From assembly GCA_002835545.1 (NCBI GenBank), contig PIZK01000009.1:1-64000 (forward strand): 64,000 nt of DNA. The letters are read 5' to 3'. A program made the position numbers and the translations under genes. Under the pieces are notes generated by a model. It was not told where the DNA came from. It saw only the letters and a list, made by a program, of their open reading frames with translations, and made no database searches. Each line of letters starts with the position of its first letter. Within the stretch, counting starts at the first letter, position 1. Below, piece by piece: positions 8,702-17,033 of this stretch. Source of the stretch: Alteromonadales bacterium alter-6D02. Lineage in GTDB: Bacteria; Pseudomonadota; Gammaproteobacteria; Enterobacterales; Psychrobiaceae.

Positions 8702-8810
8702 AAAGCCCCAACGGCATGTTAACCGCAAGACGCTCAAGCCCATCCATGGGGCGCTCGAAAACCACATCCCTGCGGTTTAACGCTTGCTAATAACATACCG
8801 CTAGGGCTTT
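8702..8810. repeat. 109-bp nested inverted repeat, unclassified
   Basis: Three sets of complementary arms nest here: AAAGCCC (8702-8708) with GGGCTTT (8804-8810), CGGCATGTTA (8712-8721) with TAACATACCG (8791-8800, one mismatch), and AACCGCA (8721-8727) with TGCGGTT (8771-8777). A CCCAT/ATGGG hairpin lies inside at 8739-8750. It could be a small non-autonomous mobile element or a structured RNA. The rest of this gap (8811-8987) is AT-rich and otherwise shows nothing I recognise. Confidence 0.5.
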
Positions 8811-8987
8811 TCATTGAGGCTTACTGGCTTGAATATGAATATTTTAGTGCCAGCCCCAGAATCCCCGGAAGAGTTTAATTATATATAATAGATAGAATTG
8901 ATTGAAAACTTTAATATTAGTGAATGTTAAATAAGAAAGGGTTACACTAAGGCATATTATAAAATGCAAGTGTTAAAAGGATTTACC

Positions 8988-10373
8988 ATGGCTTTGGAGA
9001 ATGATTATTACGGCTTACTGGGGCTAATACCTAGGCTTGATGGTGCTGTGTTACAACGAGCGTATGACCTAGCTAAACAAGTATGTGAAGCTGACACAAT
9101 GAAGTCTTTCCCGAGAGCCGAGAGCCTAGATGAAGCATATGCTATTTTGAGTCAGAAAGAACCAAAAAAAGAATATGATAATAAGTTAGCGGCTAACCTT
9201 CAGGCGGTATGTAAATATAAAATTACTAGTGAAATAGATATTGAATACCTTGATAAACTCTCTGCCAGTCTAGATGATGAGTGGCTTGTAGCAACTAAAT
9301 ATAAGCCAGTATTATTATCACTAGAACAATCATTGGCAAAGTTTTCTCCGAGATTAGCATATACCTTTCGAGTTCAAACTCTAGTTAATCAATCATTCGA
9401 ATCACCGGAACAAGTTGCTAAGGAGTTAAATAAACTTTTTCTCTGCTCATATTTTGGAACTAACACTACAGTTATTAAGTTTGCGAAGCAACTACTATTG
9501 GAAAAGCAAGAGGAAGCGTCTTTAGAGCTAAATAAAGTAATAATGGTAATGGGAGATAAATTACAACCACAGGTAATAATTGACCAGCTTGTTAAAGACT
9601 ATGGTTTATCAATACCTGAGCAAATTAATAGTCCCGGGAGCGTAGAAGTGAAGCAGAGTGGGCGAAATAGTGTATCATTTAGCTCTCTAGACTCCTTGGT
9701 TTTTTATCTTTTTTTATCACTGATTGCCTTGATTTTTGGCCTATCTCTTTTGTTTACTCCACATCATGATGGGGTATTGCGTGATGTATTATTAACGCTA
9801 GTATCATTAATAGCCGGGGGAACCTTCGTTGCGCTAACTATTAAAATTAGGTCTGTTAATCGTGATTTAAAGAAACAACTAAAAACCAACGCAGATTCTA
9901 AGGCTAAAAGTGAACAAAACGAAGGTTGGTATAAAAGTTATATCGCGAGTTACTCAGATCATTATGTAGTTGGTTTTATCGCTCTTATAATGTTGATTGC
10001 AATTGTAACAAACAAGGCAGATGAAAAAACAAGGGTAACTCAGAAAAAAAACTGGTCAACCGTTGAGCAAGTTAAAGTGTGTAAAGTATATATTGGCAAG
10101 CTTTTTCATAAACAGCCAAGCATCATTACGCATTATAGAACAGATGGTAATAATGTGTATGTACGGTATGTAAGGTCACTGGATAATACAACGTGGAGCT
10201 ATGTTTGTAATACCGAGGGTAACAAGATGGTTTGGGCTGGATATCTAAGTGATACGAAAAACTGGGGAAGGTGGCGTTTCGAAGATGAAATTACATTGAG
10301 TTACAATAACGAGCAACGGCTAGCTAGTTTTTTGATGGTAGATACTCAGCAGAAAGTTACTGTTCATTTATAA
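8988..10373 (+). CDS. membrane protein with degenerate N-terminal J-domain-like region
   Basis: A 461-residue protein. Residues about 4-62 look like a J domain (YYGLLGLIPRLDGAVLQRAY, then LDEAYAILSQKEPKKEYD), but the HPD tripeptide needed to stimulate DnaK is missing. A helical middle region (about 70-220) is followed by two hydrophobic helices near 240-292, a third near 325-345, and a C-terminal extracytoplasmic-looking domain rich in Tyr and Trp. The ATG at 8988 is preceded by AAGGA; an in-frame ATG at 8964 is less likely. The gene is AT-richer than the housekeeping genes here and sits between repeat elements, which hints at acquisition. The function is unknown. Confidence 0.7.
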   Translation: MALENDYYGLLGLIPRLDGAVLQRAYDLAKQVCEADTMKSFPRAESLDEAYAILSQKEPKKEYDNKLAANLQAVCKYKITSEIDIEYLDKLSASLDDEWLVATKYKPVLLSLEQSLAKFSPRLAYTFRVQTLVNQSFESPEQVAKELNKLFLCSYFGTNTTVIKFAKQLLLEKQEEASLELNKVIMVMGDKLQPQVIIDQLVKDYGLSIPEQINSPGSVEVKQSGRNSVSFSSLDSLVFYLFLSLIALIFGLSLLFTPHHDGVLRDVLLTLVSLIAGGTFVALTIKIRSVNRDLKKQLKTNADSKAKSEQNEGWYKSYIASYSDHYVVGFIALIMLIAIVTNKADEKTRVTQKKNWSTVEQVKVCKVYIGKLFHKQPSIITHYRTDGNNVYVRYVRSLDNTTWSYVCNTEGNKMVWAGYLSDTKNWGRWRFEDEITLSYNNEQRLASFLMVDTQQKVTVHL

Positions 10374-10501
10374 AAAAACATAAAATGGGACATATATGGA
10401 CGCTCCCTTGCTGTCAAGGCATCAACCTGACTTTTGTGTCGCGCTAGCGGCACAAGTCACTGTTGCTTTTTATCGATTAATCGTTAATCACGACAAGAAA
10501 A

Positions 10502-10557
10502 TAGGACAGGCACTACTTCAACACCAGAATGAATTATTGCTTGTCCCATAGTTATCT
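10502..10557. repeat. 56-bp imperfect inverted-repeat element, copy A
   Basis: The ends (GGACAGGCA and TGCTTGTCCCA) are complementary. The interior contains GAATGAATTA and the element closes with CCCATAGTTATC. A second copy sits at 11102-11157 with the same interior and end. Just upstream, at about 10434-10456, TTGTGTCGC and GCGGCACAA form another hairpin. The gap 10374-10749 holds these elements and a short gene remnant, nothing more that I see. Confidence 0.6.
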
Positions 10558-10705
10558 TTTAAAGGCAAAAACACAGAACGTTATGTATAAATTTGCTGGT
10601 TCAGCGGGAAAGAATATTGCTGCGACTGGAAAACTAGCTATAAAACCTAATGAGCCTTTTAAGACCGACTTTATTCTTGAAGTAAAGAAAGTCACTAAAA
10701 TCTAA
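10529..10705 (+). pseudogene. short open frame, possible gene remnant
   Basis: An ATG frame of 58 codons starts inside repeat copy A and runs to a TAA at 10703-10705. Residues 19-58 (YKFAGSAGKNIAATGKLAIK...) read like ordinary protein sequence, rich in Lys and with regular spacing, while the first 18 come from the repeat. It may be the 3' end of a gene cut by the repeat. No ribosome site was seen and I recognise no family. Confidence 0.25.
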
Positions 10706-10749
10706 TTACCATTGCAATAGATTGTTTAAGTGACCGAATGTTAAGTCAC

Positions 10750-10980
10750 TTAATGCCACCCTTGAATCCATTTGTCATTATCTTTTAGCTCAGTCCAATC
10801 GATTTGATATTCATTTTTAGACAGGACGGCTTCTAATTTACATGATATGACAGAGCCATCTTCTTCAAACTCGACTTCTGATATCAAAAAATGTTTTTCC
10901 TTATTGTTAGGCTTTATTGCAGTCCATTTGCTATTGGGTAATTTGGCAGGGTTTATTTGGTTCATAATCACTCCGTACAT
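10750..10980 (-). CDS. small Trp-rich conserved protein (TIGR02450 type)
   Basis: A small cytoplasmic protein of about 71-76 residues. The body INPAKLPNSKWTAIKPNNKEKHF followed by EVEFEEDGSVISCKLEAVLSK and a Trp-rich end (IDWTELKDNDKWIQGW) matches, from memory, the TIGR02450 family of short Trp-rich proteins found in marine gammaproteobacteria and cyanobacteria. Its function is not known. The start may be the ATG at 10965 (MNQINPAK) rather than 10980. It lies between the two 56-bp repeat copies and is transcribed alone. Confidence 0.75.
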   Translation of the reverse strand: MYGVIMNQINPAKLPNSKWTAIKPNNKEKHFLISEVEFEEDGSVISCKLEAVLSKNEYQIDWTELKDNDKWIQGWH

Positions 10981-11101
10981 AAAAGTGGTTGTTTATTCAT
11001 TAAAGGCTACTTGTATGTACGAACTAAACAGATAAAAAGTTCAGTATAGTTAAATCAATCAGCAAATATTTAGAGCGCCGTAAAGCGGAAAATGAGGGAA
11101 A

Positions 11102-11157
11102 GTGGGACAGAAACTTTTTCTACACCCGAATGAATTAGTGCCTGCCCCATAGTTATC
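11102..11157. repeat. 56-bp imperfect inverted-repeat element, copy B
   Basis: This matches copy A at 10502-10557 in layout: GGGACAG at the left, CCGAATGAATTAGTGCC inside, and CCCATAGTTATC at the right. It ends two bases before the stop of the ybjQ-like gene. Together the copies bracket the small Trp-rich gene in direct orientation. Confidence 0.6.
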
Positions 11158-11158
11158 A

Positions 11159-11473
11159 TTATTTCAGTTTAACTGCTGTGCCAAACACCATGATTTCAGA
11201 TGAGCCATCCATAATAGCGCTGGTGGTAAAACGGATACCGACCACGGCATCAGCGCCTTTCTCGGTGGCACTTTGCACTAGTCGTTCTATAGCAAGATCG
11301 CGCGCTTCTGATAGCATTTCGGTGTAACCGCGAATTTCACCGCCGACAATACCCTTTAATCCTGCCATGATGTCTCGGCCAATGTGTTTTGATTGCACTA
11401 CATTGCCAGTAACGACGCCAACAATGGCTGAAATTTCTTGGCCGGGAATAGTCTCTGTTGTTGAATAAATCAT
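11159..11473 (-). CDS. YbjQ/UPF0145 family protein
   Basis: A 104-residue soluble protein of the YbjQ (UPF0145, formerly DUF74) family. It is recognised from the order of conserved parts: ETIPGQEISAIVGVVTGN at the start, IVGGEIRGYTEMLSEARDLAIERL in the middle, and GADAVVGIRFTTSAIMDGSSEI... ending in GTAV. The fold is a homopentameric barrel and a heavy-metal-binding role has been suggested, but the cellular function is unclear. The length is typical and the gene looks intact. It is a single gene with repeat copy B at its 3' end. Confidence 0.9.
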   Translation of the reverse strand: MIYSTTETIPGQEISAIVGVVTGNVVQSKHIGRDIMAGLKGIVGGEIRGYTEMLSEARDLAIERLVQSATEKGADAVVGIRFTTSAIMDGSSEIMVFGTAVKLK

Positions 11474-11596
11474 AGTATTTCCTTGAACGTTTGAAAGCTT
11501 CGTGTAGCTGCATCACTTGGTGATAGTGAGCTTGATATACGTTACATTTTTAATGTCGAACAGATAAAATGTTGTGACAGATTTTCTCATCGATAG

Positions 11597-12073
11597 TTAA
11601 GTTCGCCACTTCGTTTGATCGTGATTTAGCTTGCCAATATTGCATATCTCGCAGAGTATTTGCAAATTGTCTAAACAGAGTGCGAGCTCAGGGTATTTTG
11701 AACGTGGCTTGATATGATCAACATGAAGCACCGCGCCAGTCTCAGGTGTCGCACCGCAACAGGCGCATTTGTTTTGATATTGCTTAAATGCGCGATAACG
11801 CAGTTCTTTCCATTGCTGAGTTGAGTAAAAGTCCGCATCGTTTGCTTGCTTTTGTTCAAACGGCAGCTGAGAGTCATCGGTAAACTCTCTGGGTTCTAAT
11901 GATGGAGAGTATAAGATGGCGAGCTTGAAGTGGTTACTTTTATTTTTTACTAGCCACTTCCATATAGCCCGCAGTGCACCTACCTCGGTCTTATAAGCCT
12001 TTCGACGGGTACTATTGCTTAACCGATAAGTCACATTAAACACACGATGCTTCCTTGTATTTGTATTAAGCAC
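11597..12073 (-). CDS. HNH endonuclease family protein
   Basis: A 158-residue protein whose C-terminal half (about 95-155) is an HNH nuclease domain. It has CACCGA, then VLHVDHIKPRSKYPEL with the catalytic His, then NLQILCEICN with the second CxxC and Asn. The four Cys likely hold a structural zinc. The N-terminal half (about 1-80) is basic and is not a domain I recognise. No methylase, phage terminase or restriction partner lies nearby, so this is probably a stand-alone host nuclease of unknown purpose. The start ATG at 12073 is accepted without a clear ribosome site. Confidence 0.85.
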   Translation of the reverse strand: MLNTNTRKHRVFNVTYRLSNSTRRKAYKTEVGALRAIWKWLVKNKSNHFKLAILYSPSLEPREFTDDSQLPFEQKQANDADFYSTQQWKELRYRAFKQYQNKCACCGATPETGAVLHVDHIKPRSKYPELALCLDNLQILCEICNIGKLNHDQTKWRT

Positions 12074-12124
12074 TAACGCTATTTTTGAGTGACTTTAATA
12101 TTGCTTTAGCGGTTTGTAAACACA

Positions 12125-12583
12125 TTAAGCGATACTGGCTAGATACTCTTGGGCACTAAAGTGACTCTTAAACGTAAAGGCATCTGGCGTGTCACTGTTG
12201 TTACGAAGGTACTCAAGCTTCTCAACACCTTCCTCTACAGTAGGAATATGGCCAACAGGAATCCACCATAATACATAGCTATCATCGGCAATTGGCTCGA
12301 ACCATTCTTTTTTACGACGCATAAAGTCACGATGATGGGTGCGAAACATGAAGTTCTTTAGCGCATCCGCACAGCTCCACACTGACATGTTAATGATAAT
12401 GCTAGGATCTGAGAACGCCTGAACATTGGTTGCGTCGCCACTGTCATCTTGTAAGCGCCAAATAAACCCTTCACTGGACTCAGCGATTTTATTGACAGGG
12501 TCTAGATTATCGACGAAGTCTTTAATCTCGGGCGCATCTAGCGCATATTTGGCTTTGGCGATGTTGAGCTGGGCGAGGTGCAT
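12125..12583 (-). CDS. DUF3291 domain protein
   Basis: A 152-residue protein with the DUF3291 layout. It starts MHLAQLNIAKAKY, has a middle NMSVWSCADALKNFMFRTHH and RKKEWF, and then VLWWIPVGHIPTVEEGVEKLEYL. Conserved Trp and His residues fall where a dimeric alpha/beta barrel fold related to heme- and monooxygenase-like proteins would place them. No function is established. It lies 51 bases upstream of the HNH gene on the same strand and may be co-transcribed. The ATG is preceded by AAGGATCTCT on the coding strand. Confidence 0.8.
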   Translation of the reverse strand: MHLAQLNIAKAKYALDAPEIKDFVDNLDPVNKIAESSEGFIWRLQDDSGDATNVQAFSDPSIIINMSVWSCADALKNFMFRTHHRDFMRRKKEWFEPIADDSYVLWWIPVGHIPTVEEGVEKLEYLRNNSDTPDAFTFKSHFSAQEYLASIA

Positions 12584-12792
12584 AGAGATCCTTATTTAGT
12601 TAAAGAGTTTAATTGCTACACTTGGGTTTATCTTTAATTTCAGTTCGGTATCATAATGAAATTATTACAATATAAATATTCAACTAATGAATGTGTTAGT
12701 AGACGTTAAATTAATCTTACTGCGATGATTTTAGTTGAAGTGCCTAGAATCGTACTGGCGGTGTGACAATGGACTCATAGCTCATGCTCACT

Positions 12793-13293
12793 TTAGGAAC
12801 TCGGGCGTGTGATTGCTTCCGGGCATGAGTAAGACTTAGCATCTTGCCTCACAAGTTTTGTCATTTCGATGTTAAATAAGCCAGCGAACTCCAGTGCTCT
12901 ATTGGCTAAATTCATTTGCCCTTTACAGCTAATAACATCACCACCAGCATTAATGTAATGCCATTTTGAAAATAGAATCACACACTTGGTTGGTTTAAAT
13001 TCAAAGTTTGGCCGACTAGGGCCCATTCCATCCATCACACCGTAAAAATATATATCATCTTTAGCATATTCTGAACGGGCAAGAGCCTGTGCTTTTGATG
13101 GATCCAATTGATTAACTTCACTTGTAAAATCACACTGTTCATTTAGTGATAATTCATTGGCAAGGTACTGCCTTAATTGCTGCTTTTGTGCTTGCCGTAC
13201 AAGCGCATCATGTCCTTGTGCAACCACTTTTAAAGGCACGAATAGTGGGAATAGCAATGCGGTTAGAGTAATAACTTGCAGTAATGAGTTCAT
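12793..13293 (-). CDS. secreted protein of unknown function
   Basis: A 166-residue protein with an N-terminal signal peptide (hydrophobic core about 7-24, with cleavage likely after KVVAQ). The mature part has four Cys (in EQCDFTSE, TKCVILF, VISCKGQ and SYSCPE) that may form two disulfides in the periplasm. I do not recognise a family. It starts a run of three more small envelope-type genes on the same strand, separated by short gaps. The function is unknown. Confidence 0.6.
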   Translation of the reverse strand: MNSLLQVITLTALLFPLFVPLKVVAQGHDALVRQAQKQQLRQYLANELSLNEQCDFTSEVNQLDPSKAQALARSEYAKDDIYFYGVMDGMGPSRPNFEFKPTKCVILFSKWHYINAGGDVISCKGQMNLANRALEFAGLFNIEMTKLVRQDAKSYSCPEAITRPSS

Positions 13294-13304
13294 GTATAAC
13301 TATG

Positions 13305-13538
13305 CTAGTTTGTGAAGTACAGAAGTAAAACCACTATAATGACAGTGATCAGAAATAAACAACGAAAATTCTTTGCTAAGGCAGCATTACTCTCTAAGGA
13401 TTGCTGCTGATATTTGTTCTTAACGTATACTGCCTCTTCATCGGTTAAGCCTGCGCAATGCGGGCACTGATACACTGTTGAACTGTATTGCAGCTTGCAT
13501 CTGTGGCATCTAGTGGATTGAAAACTATAAATTGGCAT
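13305..13538 (-). CDS. small zinc-ribbon membrane protein
   Basis: A 77-residue protein. Residues about 10-30 form a zinc ribbon with two CxxC knuckles (CHRCKLQY and CPHCAGL), and residues about 55-75 are one hydrophobic helix ending at the C-terminus. This is the layout of a small tail-anchored protein with a cytoplasmic zinc ribbon. Start at the ATG at 13538 (MPIYSFQSTRC). It lies 11 bases from the next gene on the same strand. The function is unknown. Confidence 0.6.
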   Translation of the reverse strand: MPIYSFQSTRCHRCKLQYSSTVYQCPHCAGLTDEEAVYVKNKYQQQSLESNAALAKNFRCLFLITVIIVVLLLYFTN

Positions 13539-13586
13539 AGTGCTAATTTTTAAAGGGGTACTTTTCTGTTATAAAACTTGTCATTA

Positions 13587-14021
13587 TTAACCAATAAGCT
13601 TTATCTGTTCTAGAGCATTAATTTCAACGTGTGTTTGATAATAATATTTTTCAGTTGCACGTCCGTTAGAAATAAATAGAATTTTAATGCGCTTGGCTTG
13701 ACCGGTTACTTCAATCTTTTTATTAATAAAAAAAGAGTCCGGAGCTTCACCATATTGTTGGACGAACTCTGGGACTAACTGAGGTGCAATTGAAACACTG
13801 ATTGACCGCCTATCACGATAATCAAGTTCTGTATTTAGATACACCTTACCTCTTACCACCCCCGATGCTTTGATCTTGAATTTAAATACACCCTTTATGC
13901 CTTGAGGTGCATGCTCTTCAGCTAATGCTATAATGTTCATGGTTTCCGTGATATTAAAGCTGCTAGGTGTTGAACTACAGGCTGTTAAGAATAGGCTTGA
14001 TAGCAGGATTAAATATTTCAA
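13587..14021 (-). CDS. putative lipoprotein of unknown function
   Basis: A 144-residue protein with a lipobox: MKYLILLSSLFLTACSS, so the Cys at position 15 would be lipidated. The residues after it (SSTPS) do not have Asp at +2, which favours the outer membrane by the E. coli rule. The mature region looks like a beta-rich domain (FKIKASGVVRGKVYLNTELDYRDRRSISVSI). I do not recognise a family. AAGGAAGT precedes the ATG. It lies in the same small-gene run as its neighbours. Confidence 0.65.
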   Translation of the reverse strand: MKYLILLSSLFLTACSSTPSSFNITETMNIIALAEEHAPQGIKGVFKFKIKASGVVRGKVYLNTELDYRDRRSISVSIAPQLVPEFVQQYGEAPDSFFINKKIEVTGQAKRIKILFISNGRATEKYYYQTHVEINALEQIKLIG

Positions 14022-14051
14022 TGTGTGACTTCCTTATATGGGATTGAGACT

Positions 14052-14459
14052 TTAATTGTGCTTTTTGTTGAGTATGATAGCTAATTTTGCAGATAATGTG
14101 GCGATTACGATACCTAAAATAGATATAACAATAACGCTAGCTAGAGGCTGGAAAAGCAAAAGTAATAGTGAAATGGCAGCAAGCATTGCTAAAGAGTTTT
14201 CTTGTTCATGTCCTTGACTGTTTTTGGCTGAAATGAAACAGGGGATTGCTAATAGTAATAGCGTTGATAGTAAATCAACAATGACAACACTCGTTTGCTC
14301 CATAATTAACAGCTGATCTTCATAGGAGTATGCGCCTTGCGCACCGAAGAGGTCCGTAGCAATGTAACCTTTAAATAAAGACAATAATATCGACCTTAAA
14401 ACACTTAAAGCCAATAATGCTGCAAACCCTAAAACAATTCCCTTTGCATTTATTTTCAT
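14052..14459 (-). CDS. small membrane protein of unknown function
   Basis: A 135-residue protein with four likely membrane helices (about 7-27, 50-72, 88-105 and 106-126), a periplasmic or cytoplasmic loop around 30-48, and a charged tail ending KKHN. There is no recognisable motif. It is followed 30 bases later by the lipoprotein gene on the same strand, so the two may act together at the envelope. The function is unknown. Confidence 0.6.
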   Translation of the reverse strand: MKINAKGIVLGFAALLALSVLRSILLSLFKGYIATDLFGAQGAYSYEDQLLIMEQTSVVIVDLLSTLLLLAIPCFISAKNSQGHEQENSLAMLAAISLLLLLFQPLASVIVISILGIVIATLSAKLAIILNKKHN

Positions 14460-14565
14460 AACGAATTAATTGAAAGCACCAATCGTGTGATTTAAGTCAG
14501 TAATATTAACAATTTAGACTGCTGATTCATATGGTTACTTAACCTTTATATTATCACGCCTGTTC

Positions 14566-16923
14566 TCAAAACAACCCCATCTGAATATCGGTGATCTGAT
14601 TAAAAGTTAAATCAATGAACGGTAAGATACCATCAGCGACAGGTTCGAGTTGCTTATCGATGTAATGTTGATAATCGATTGGGCTGGTGGTGTAGTCGAC
14701 TGGTTCGGGGCCATTGACGGTAATAACGTAACTAATCACCCCTTTGTTTTGATATTGCAGCGGTCTGCCTAGCTCGGCATTTTTTTCATCGGCAATGCGT
14801 GCGGCTTTGACCTGCGGCGGCACGTTTTTAACATAGTGAGCGAGGTTACGACGAAGGCGCTTGCTATAAATTAGCTTATCATCGAGCTCGCCTTGTTTAA
14901 CTTTTTCTACGGTAGATAACACTAGTTCGCGTGGGTCTTGTTGGTCGAACACCAATCGATAAAGTTCATGCTGAAAATCTCGTGCCAGTTCAGTCCAGTC
15001 GGTTCGCACATTTTCTAATCCTTTAAAGATTAGCTCGGTTTTGTCTCCTTTTTGCAGCAGTCCGGCATAACGCTTTTTACTGCCCATGTCTGACCCACGA
15101 ATTGTTGGCATTAAAAATCGTTGATAGAGGGTTTCAAACTCTAGTTCAAGTTGGCATTCTAGTTGATGCTCTTGGCGCAATAGTTCAACCCAACGCTGGT
15201 TTATATCTTGTGCTAACTCACGACCAATTTGATTGGCCTGTTCATTGGTGACGCCATCCCCCACAAGAACAAAGACTGAATCGGTATCGCCATAGATGAC
15301 CTGATACTTCTCTTCAATCCACTGCGCTGTTTGTTGAATAATCTGATGACCGCGCATGGTAATTGAGCTTGCTAACCGCGTGTCGTAAAAACGACAGCCG
15401 CCAGAGCCTAACACGCCATAAAACGAGTTCATGATAATTTTAATTGCTTGGGATCGTGCACTGTCTTGATCCTTTTTTGCTTGATCGCGCTGTTGCCACA
15501 AATCGGTGATGATTTGTGGTAAAAAGTGCTGCTGCCGAGAGAACTTCGCTTTTTTAAAACCCTCAATGGCTTGTTCTGGGTGTTTTAAGCCTTCGATTAA
15601 GCCCATAGGATCGATTTTAAAAGTACGAATAATTGATGGATACAGGCTTTTAAAATCTAGCACTAATACGTTTTCATAAAGGCCCGGTTTGGAGTCCATG
15701 ACATAGCCACCGGGGCTGGCAAGCCCACCGTCGGGTGGCAAGTTGGGCGCCACATAGCCTGCGCGGTGCAGCTTAGGTAAATAGAGGTTAGTAAAGGCAG
15801 CGACTGAGCCACCGACACGATCGAGTAATAGCCCAGTGAGTTTGCTGCGAAAGATTAAGTAATCAAGCAATTTGATGTGATTAAATATCTCGTTAACTAA
15901 GCGGCAATCTTCTAAGTTATAGGCCGCAAGCGCTGGCTTATCATGTCGAAAATTATGATTAATTTCCGCCATACGATTATGCACGTTTTCGCTTATTTTC
16001 CCGCGATTAAGTAGTGCGTTGGCGACAAAGTCGAGGCTAAAACTGGCAAAGTGATAGGTCGCGGATTTGAGGGCATCGATGCCGTCGACCACGACACGAC
16101 CGGGAATACTAATATAGCCATTGTTATCAACATTCGACTCGCGCCAATGCACAAAACTATCACCACGACCAAGGCGCAGTTTTTTTCCGTGATATTGGGC
16201 GCGTTTGACTAGCAAGCGAAAATCAAAGTTAATTACGTTCCAACCGACGATGATGTCAGGGTCGGTGGCAGCAATCTCGCGCTCCAGCTGTTCTAACAAC
16301 TGCGCTTCATCATCAACCCAATGCACATAATCATGTTCACATTCAACGGCGGGCCCAATCATAATAACTTTTTGGTAATCGTGATGGTTTAAATCAAGCC
16401 CAATTGAGTAAAGTTCACCGCGCTCTGAACACTCAATATCCAGTGATAAGGTGGTTAAGGTTGGGGTGTATTGTGAAGGCCTGATTTTTACCTGTTGGTA
16501 ATTATCGTAGCCAAGGCGCGCTTGGTGCTGACCGCTAAATTCGATACCGCCGCAAATAAACCGCTCCATTAAGAAGCGCTGATCTAGCCTAAAATCATTT
16601 TCATATTGTTTGACCAAGCTTTGCTTTAATTGATATGCGGCGCTGCGGCTGTGGCTGATGCTATTAAAGTAAAGGGCAGTAACAGGTTGTTGTTCAAAGG
16701 TGGTTAAGGCTAATGGCTTGGCACGAAACTGAATTTGGTTGGAATGTAGCACCTTACTCGCTTGTTCAATGTCTTGCTGAGCAATGAAAAACACCGGTTG
16801 TTGCCCTTCAATAATCAGTTGTGCTGGCCCTTGTGGTGTTGCTAGCCACAGTTCTATTTGCGCTTTGCCTGCAATATCAACTGATTGTTGGGTAAGTAAA
16901 AAGCCGTGTTGTGAGGTGTTCAT
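14566..16923 (-). CDS. polB: DNA polymerase II (family B)
   Basis: A family B DNA polymerase of 785 residues from the chosen start (E. coli PolB is 783), used in replication restart and translesion repair. The 3'-5' exonuclease motifs are SLDIECSERGE (Exo I), NVINFDFRLL (Exo II) and YNLEDCRLV (Exo III). The polymerase motifs are VLDFKSLYPSIIRTF near residue 421 (motif A), KIIMNSFYGVLG (motif B) and YGDTDSVFV near 541 (motif C). All catalytic acids are present. Two ATGs are possible; 16923 (MNTSQHGF) fits the family length better than 16938, though neither has a good ribosome site. It is divergent from the next gene. A LexA box was not evident by eye. Confidence 0.95.
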   Translation of the reverse strand: MNTSQHGFLLTQQSVDIAGKAQIELWLATPQGPAQLIIEGQQPVFFIAQQDIEQASKVLHSNQIQFRAKPLALTTFEQQPVTALYFNSISHSRSAAYQLKQSLVKQYENDFRLDQRFLMERFICGGIEFSGQHQARLGYDNYQQVKIRPSQYTPTLTTLSLDIECSERGELYSIGLDLNHHDYQKVIMIGPAVECEHDYVHWVDDEAQLLEQLEREIAATDPDIIVGWNVINFDFRLLVKRAQYHGKKLRLGRGDSFVHWRESNVDNNGYISIPGRVVVDGIDALKSATYHFASFSLDFVANALLNRGKISENVHNRMAEINHNFRHDKPALAAYNLEDCRLVNEIFNHIKLLDYLIFRSKLTGLLLDRVGGSVAAFTNLYLPKLHRAGYVAPNLPPDGGLASPGGYVMDSKPGLYENVLVLDFKSLYPSIIRTFKIDPMGLIEGLKHPEQAIEGFKKAKFSRQQHFLPQIITDLWQQRDQAKKDQDSARSQAIKIIMNSFYGVLGSGGCRFYDTRLASSITMRGHQIIQQTAQWIEEKYQVIYGDTDSVFVLVGDGVTNEQANQIGRELAQDINQRWVELLRQEHQLECQLELEFETLYQRFLMPTIRGSDMGSKKRYAGLLQKGDKTELIFKGLENVRTDWTELARDFQHELYRLVFDQQDPRELVLSTVEKVKQGELDDKLIYSKRLRRNLAHYVKNVPPQVKAARIADEKNAELGRPLQYQNKGVISYVITVNGPEPVDYTTSPIDYQHYIDKQLEPVADGILPFIDLTFNQITDIQMGLF

Positions 16924-17033
16924 GAACAAAAAGAGCATTCGTGGTTAGTAAAGTGATAAAGACAATATACCATGGACAGCAGCAGTTCTTGAATTTAAGA
17001 TAATTTATCTTCTTACGCTGATGAGTATTATGT

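Noticed and set aside
8702-8810. The nested inverted repeat considered as an integron attC site
   Set aside because: The core sites RYYYAAC and GTTRRRY are not present at the ends and no integrase or cassette array is nearby.
11597-12073. The HNH gene considered as part of a defence or restriction island
   Set aside because: Its neighbours are small unknown genes and DUF3291, with no methylase, helicase or effector partner.
14566-16923. A LexA-type SOS box before polB
   Set aside because: No clear CTGT-N8-ACAG was found in the region 16924-17033; an SOS link would be a guess.
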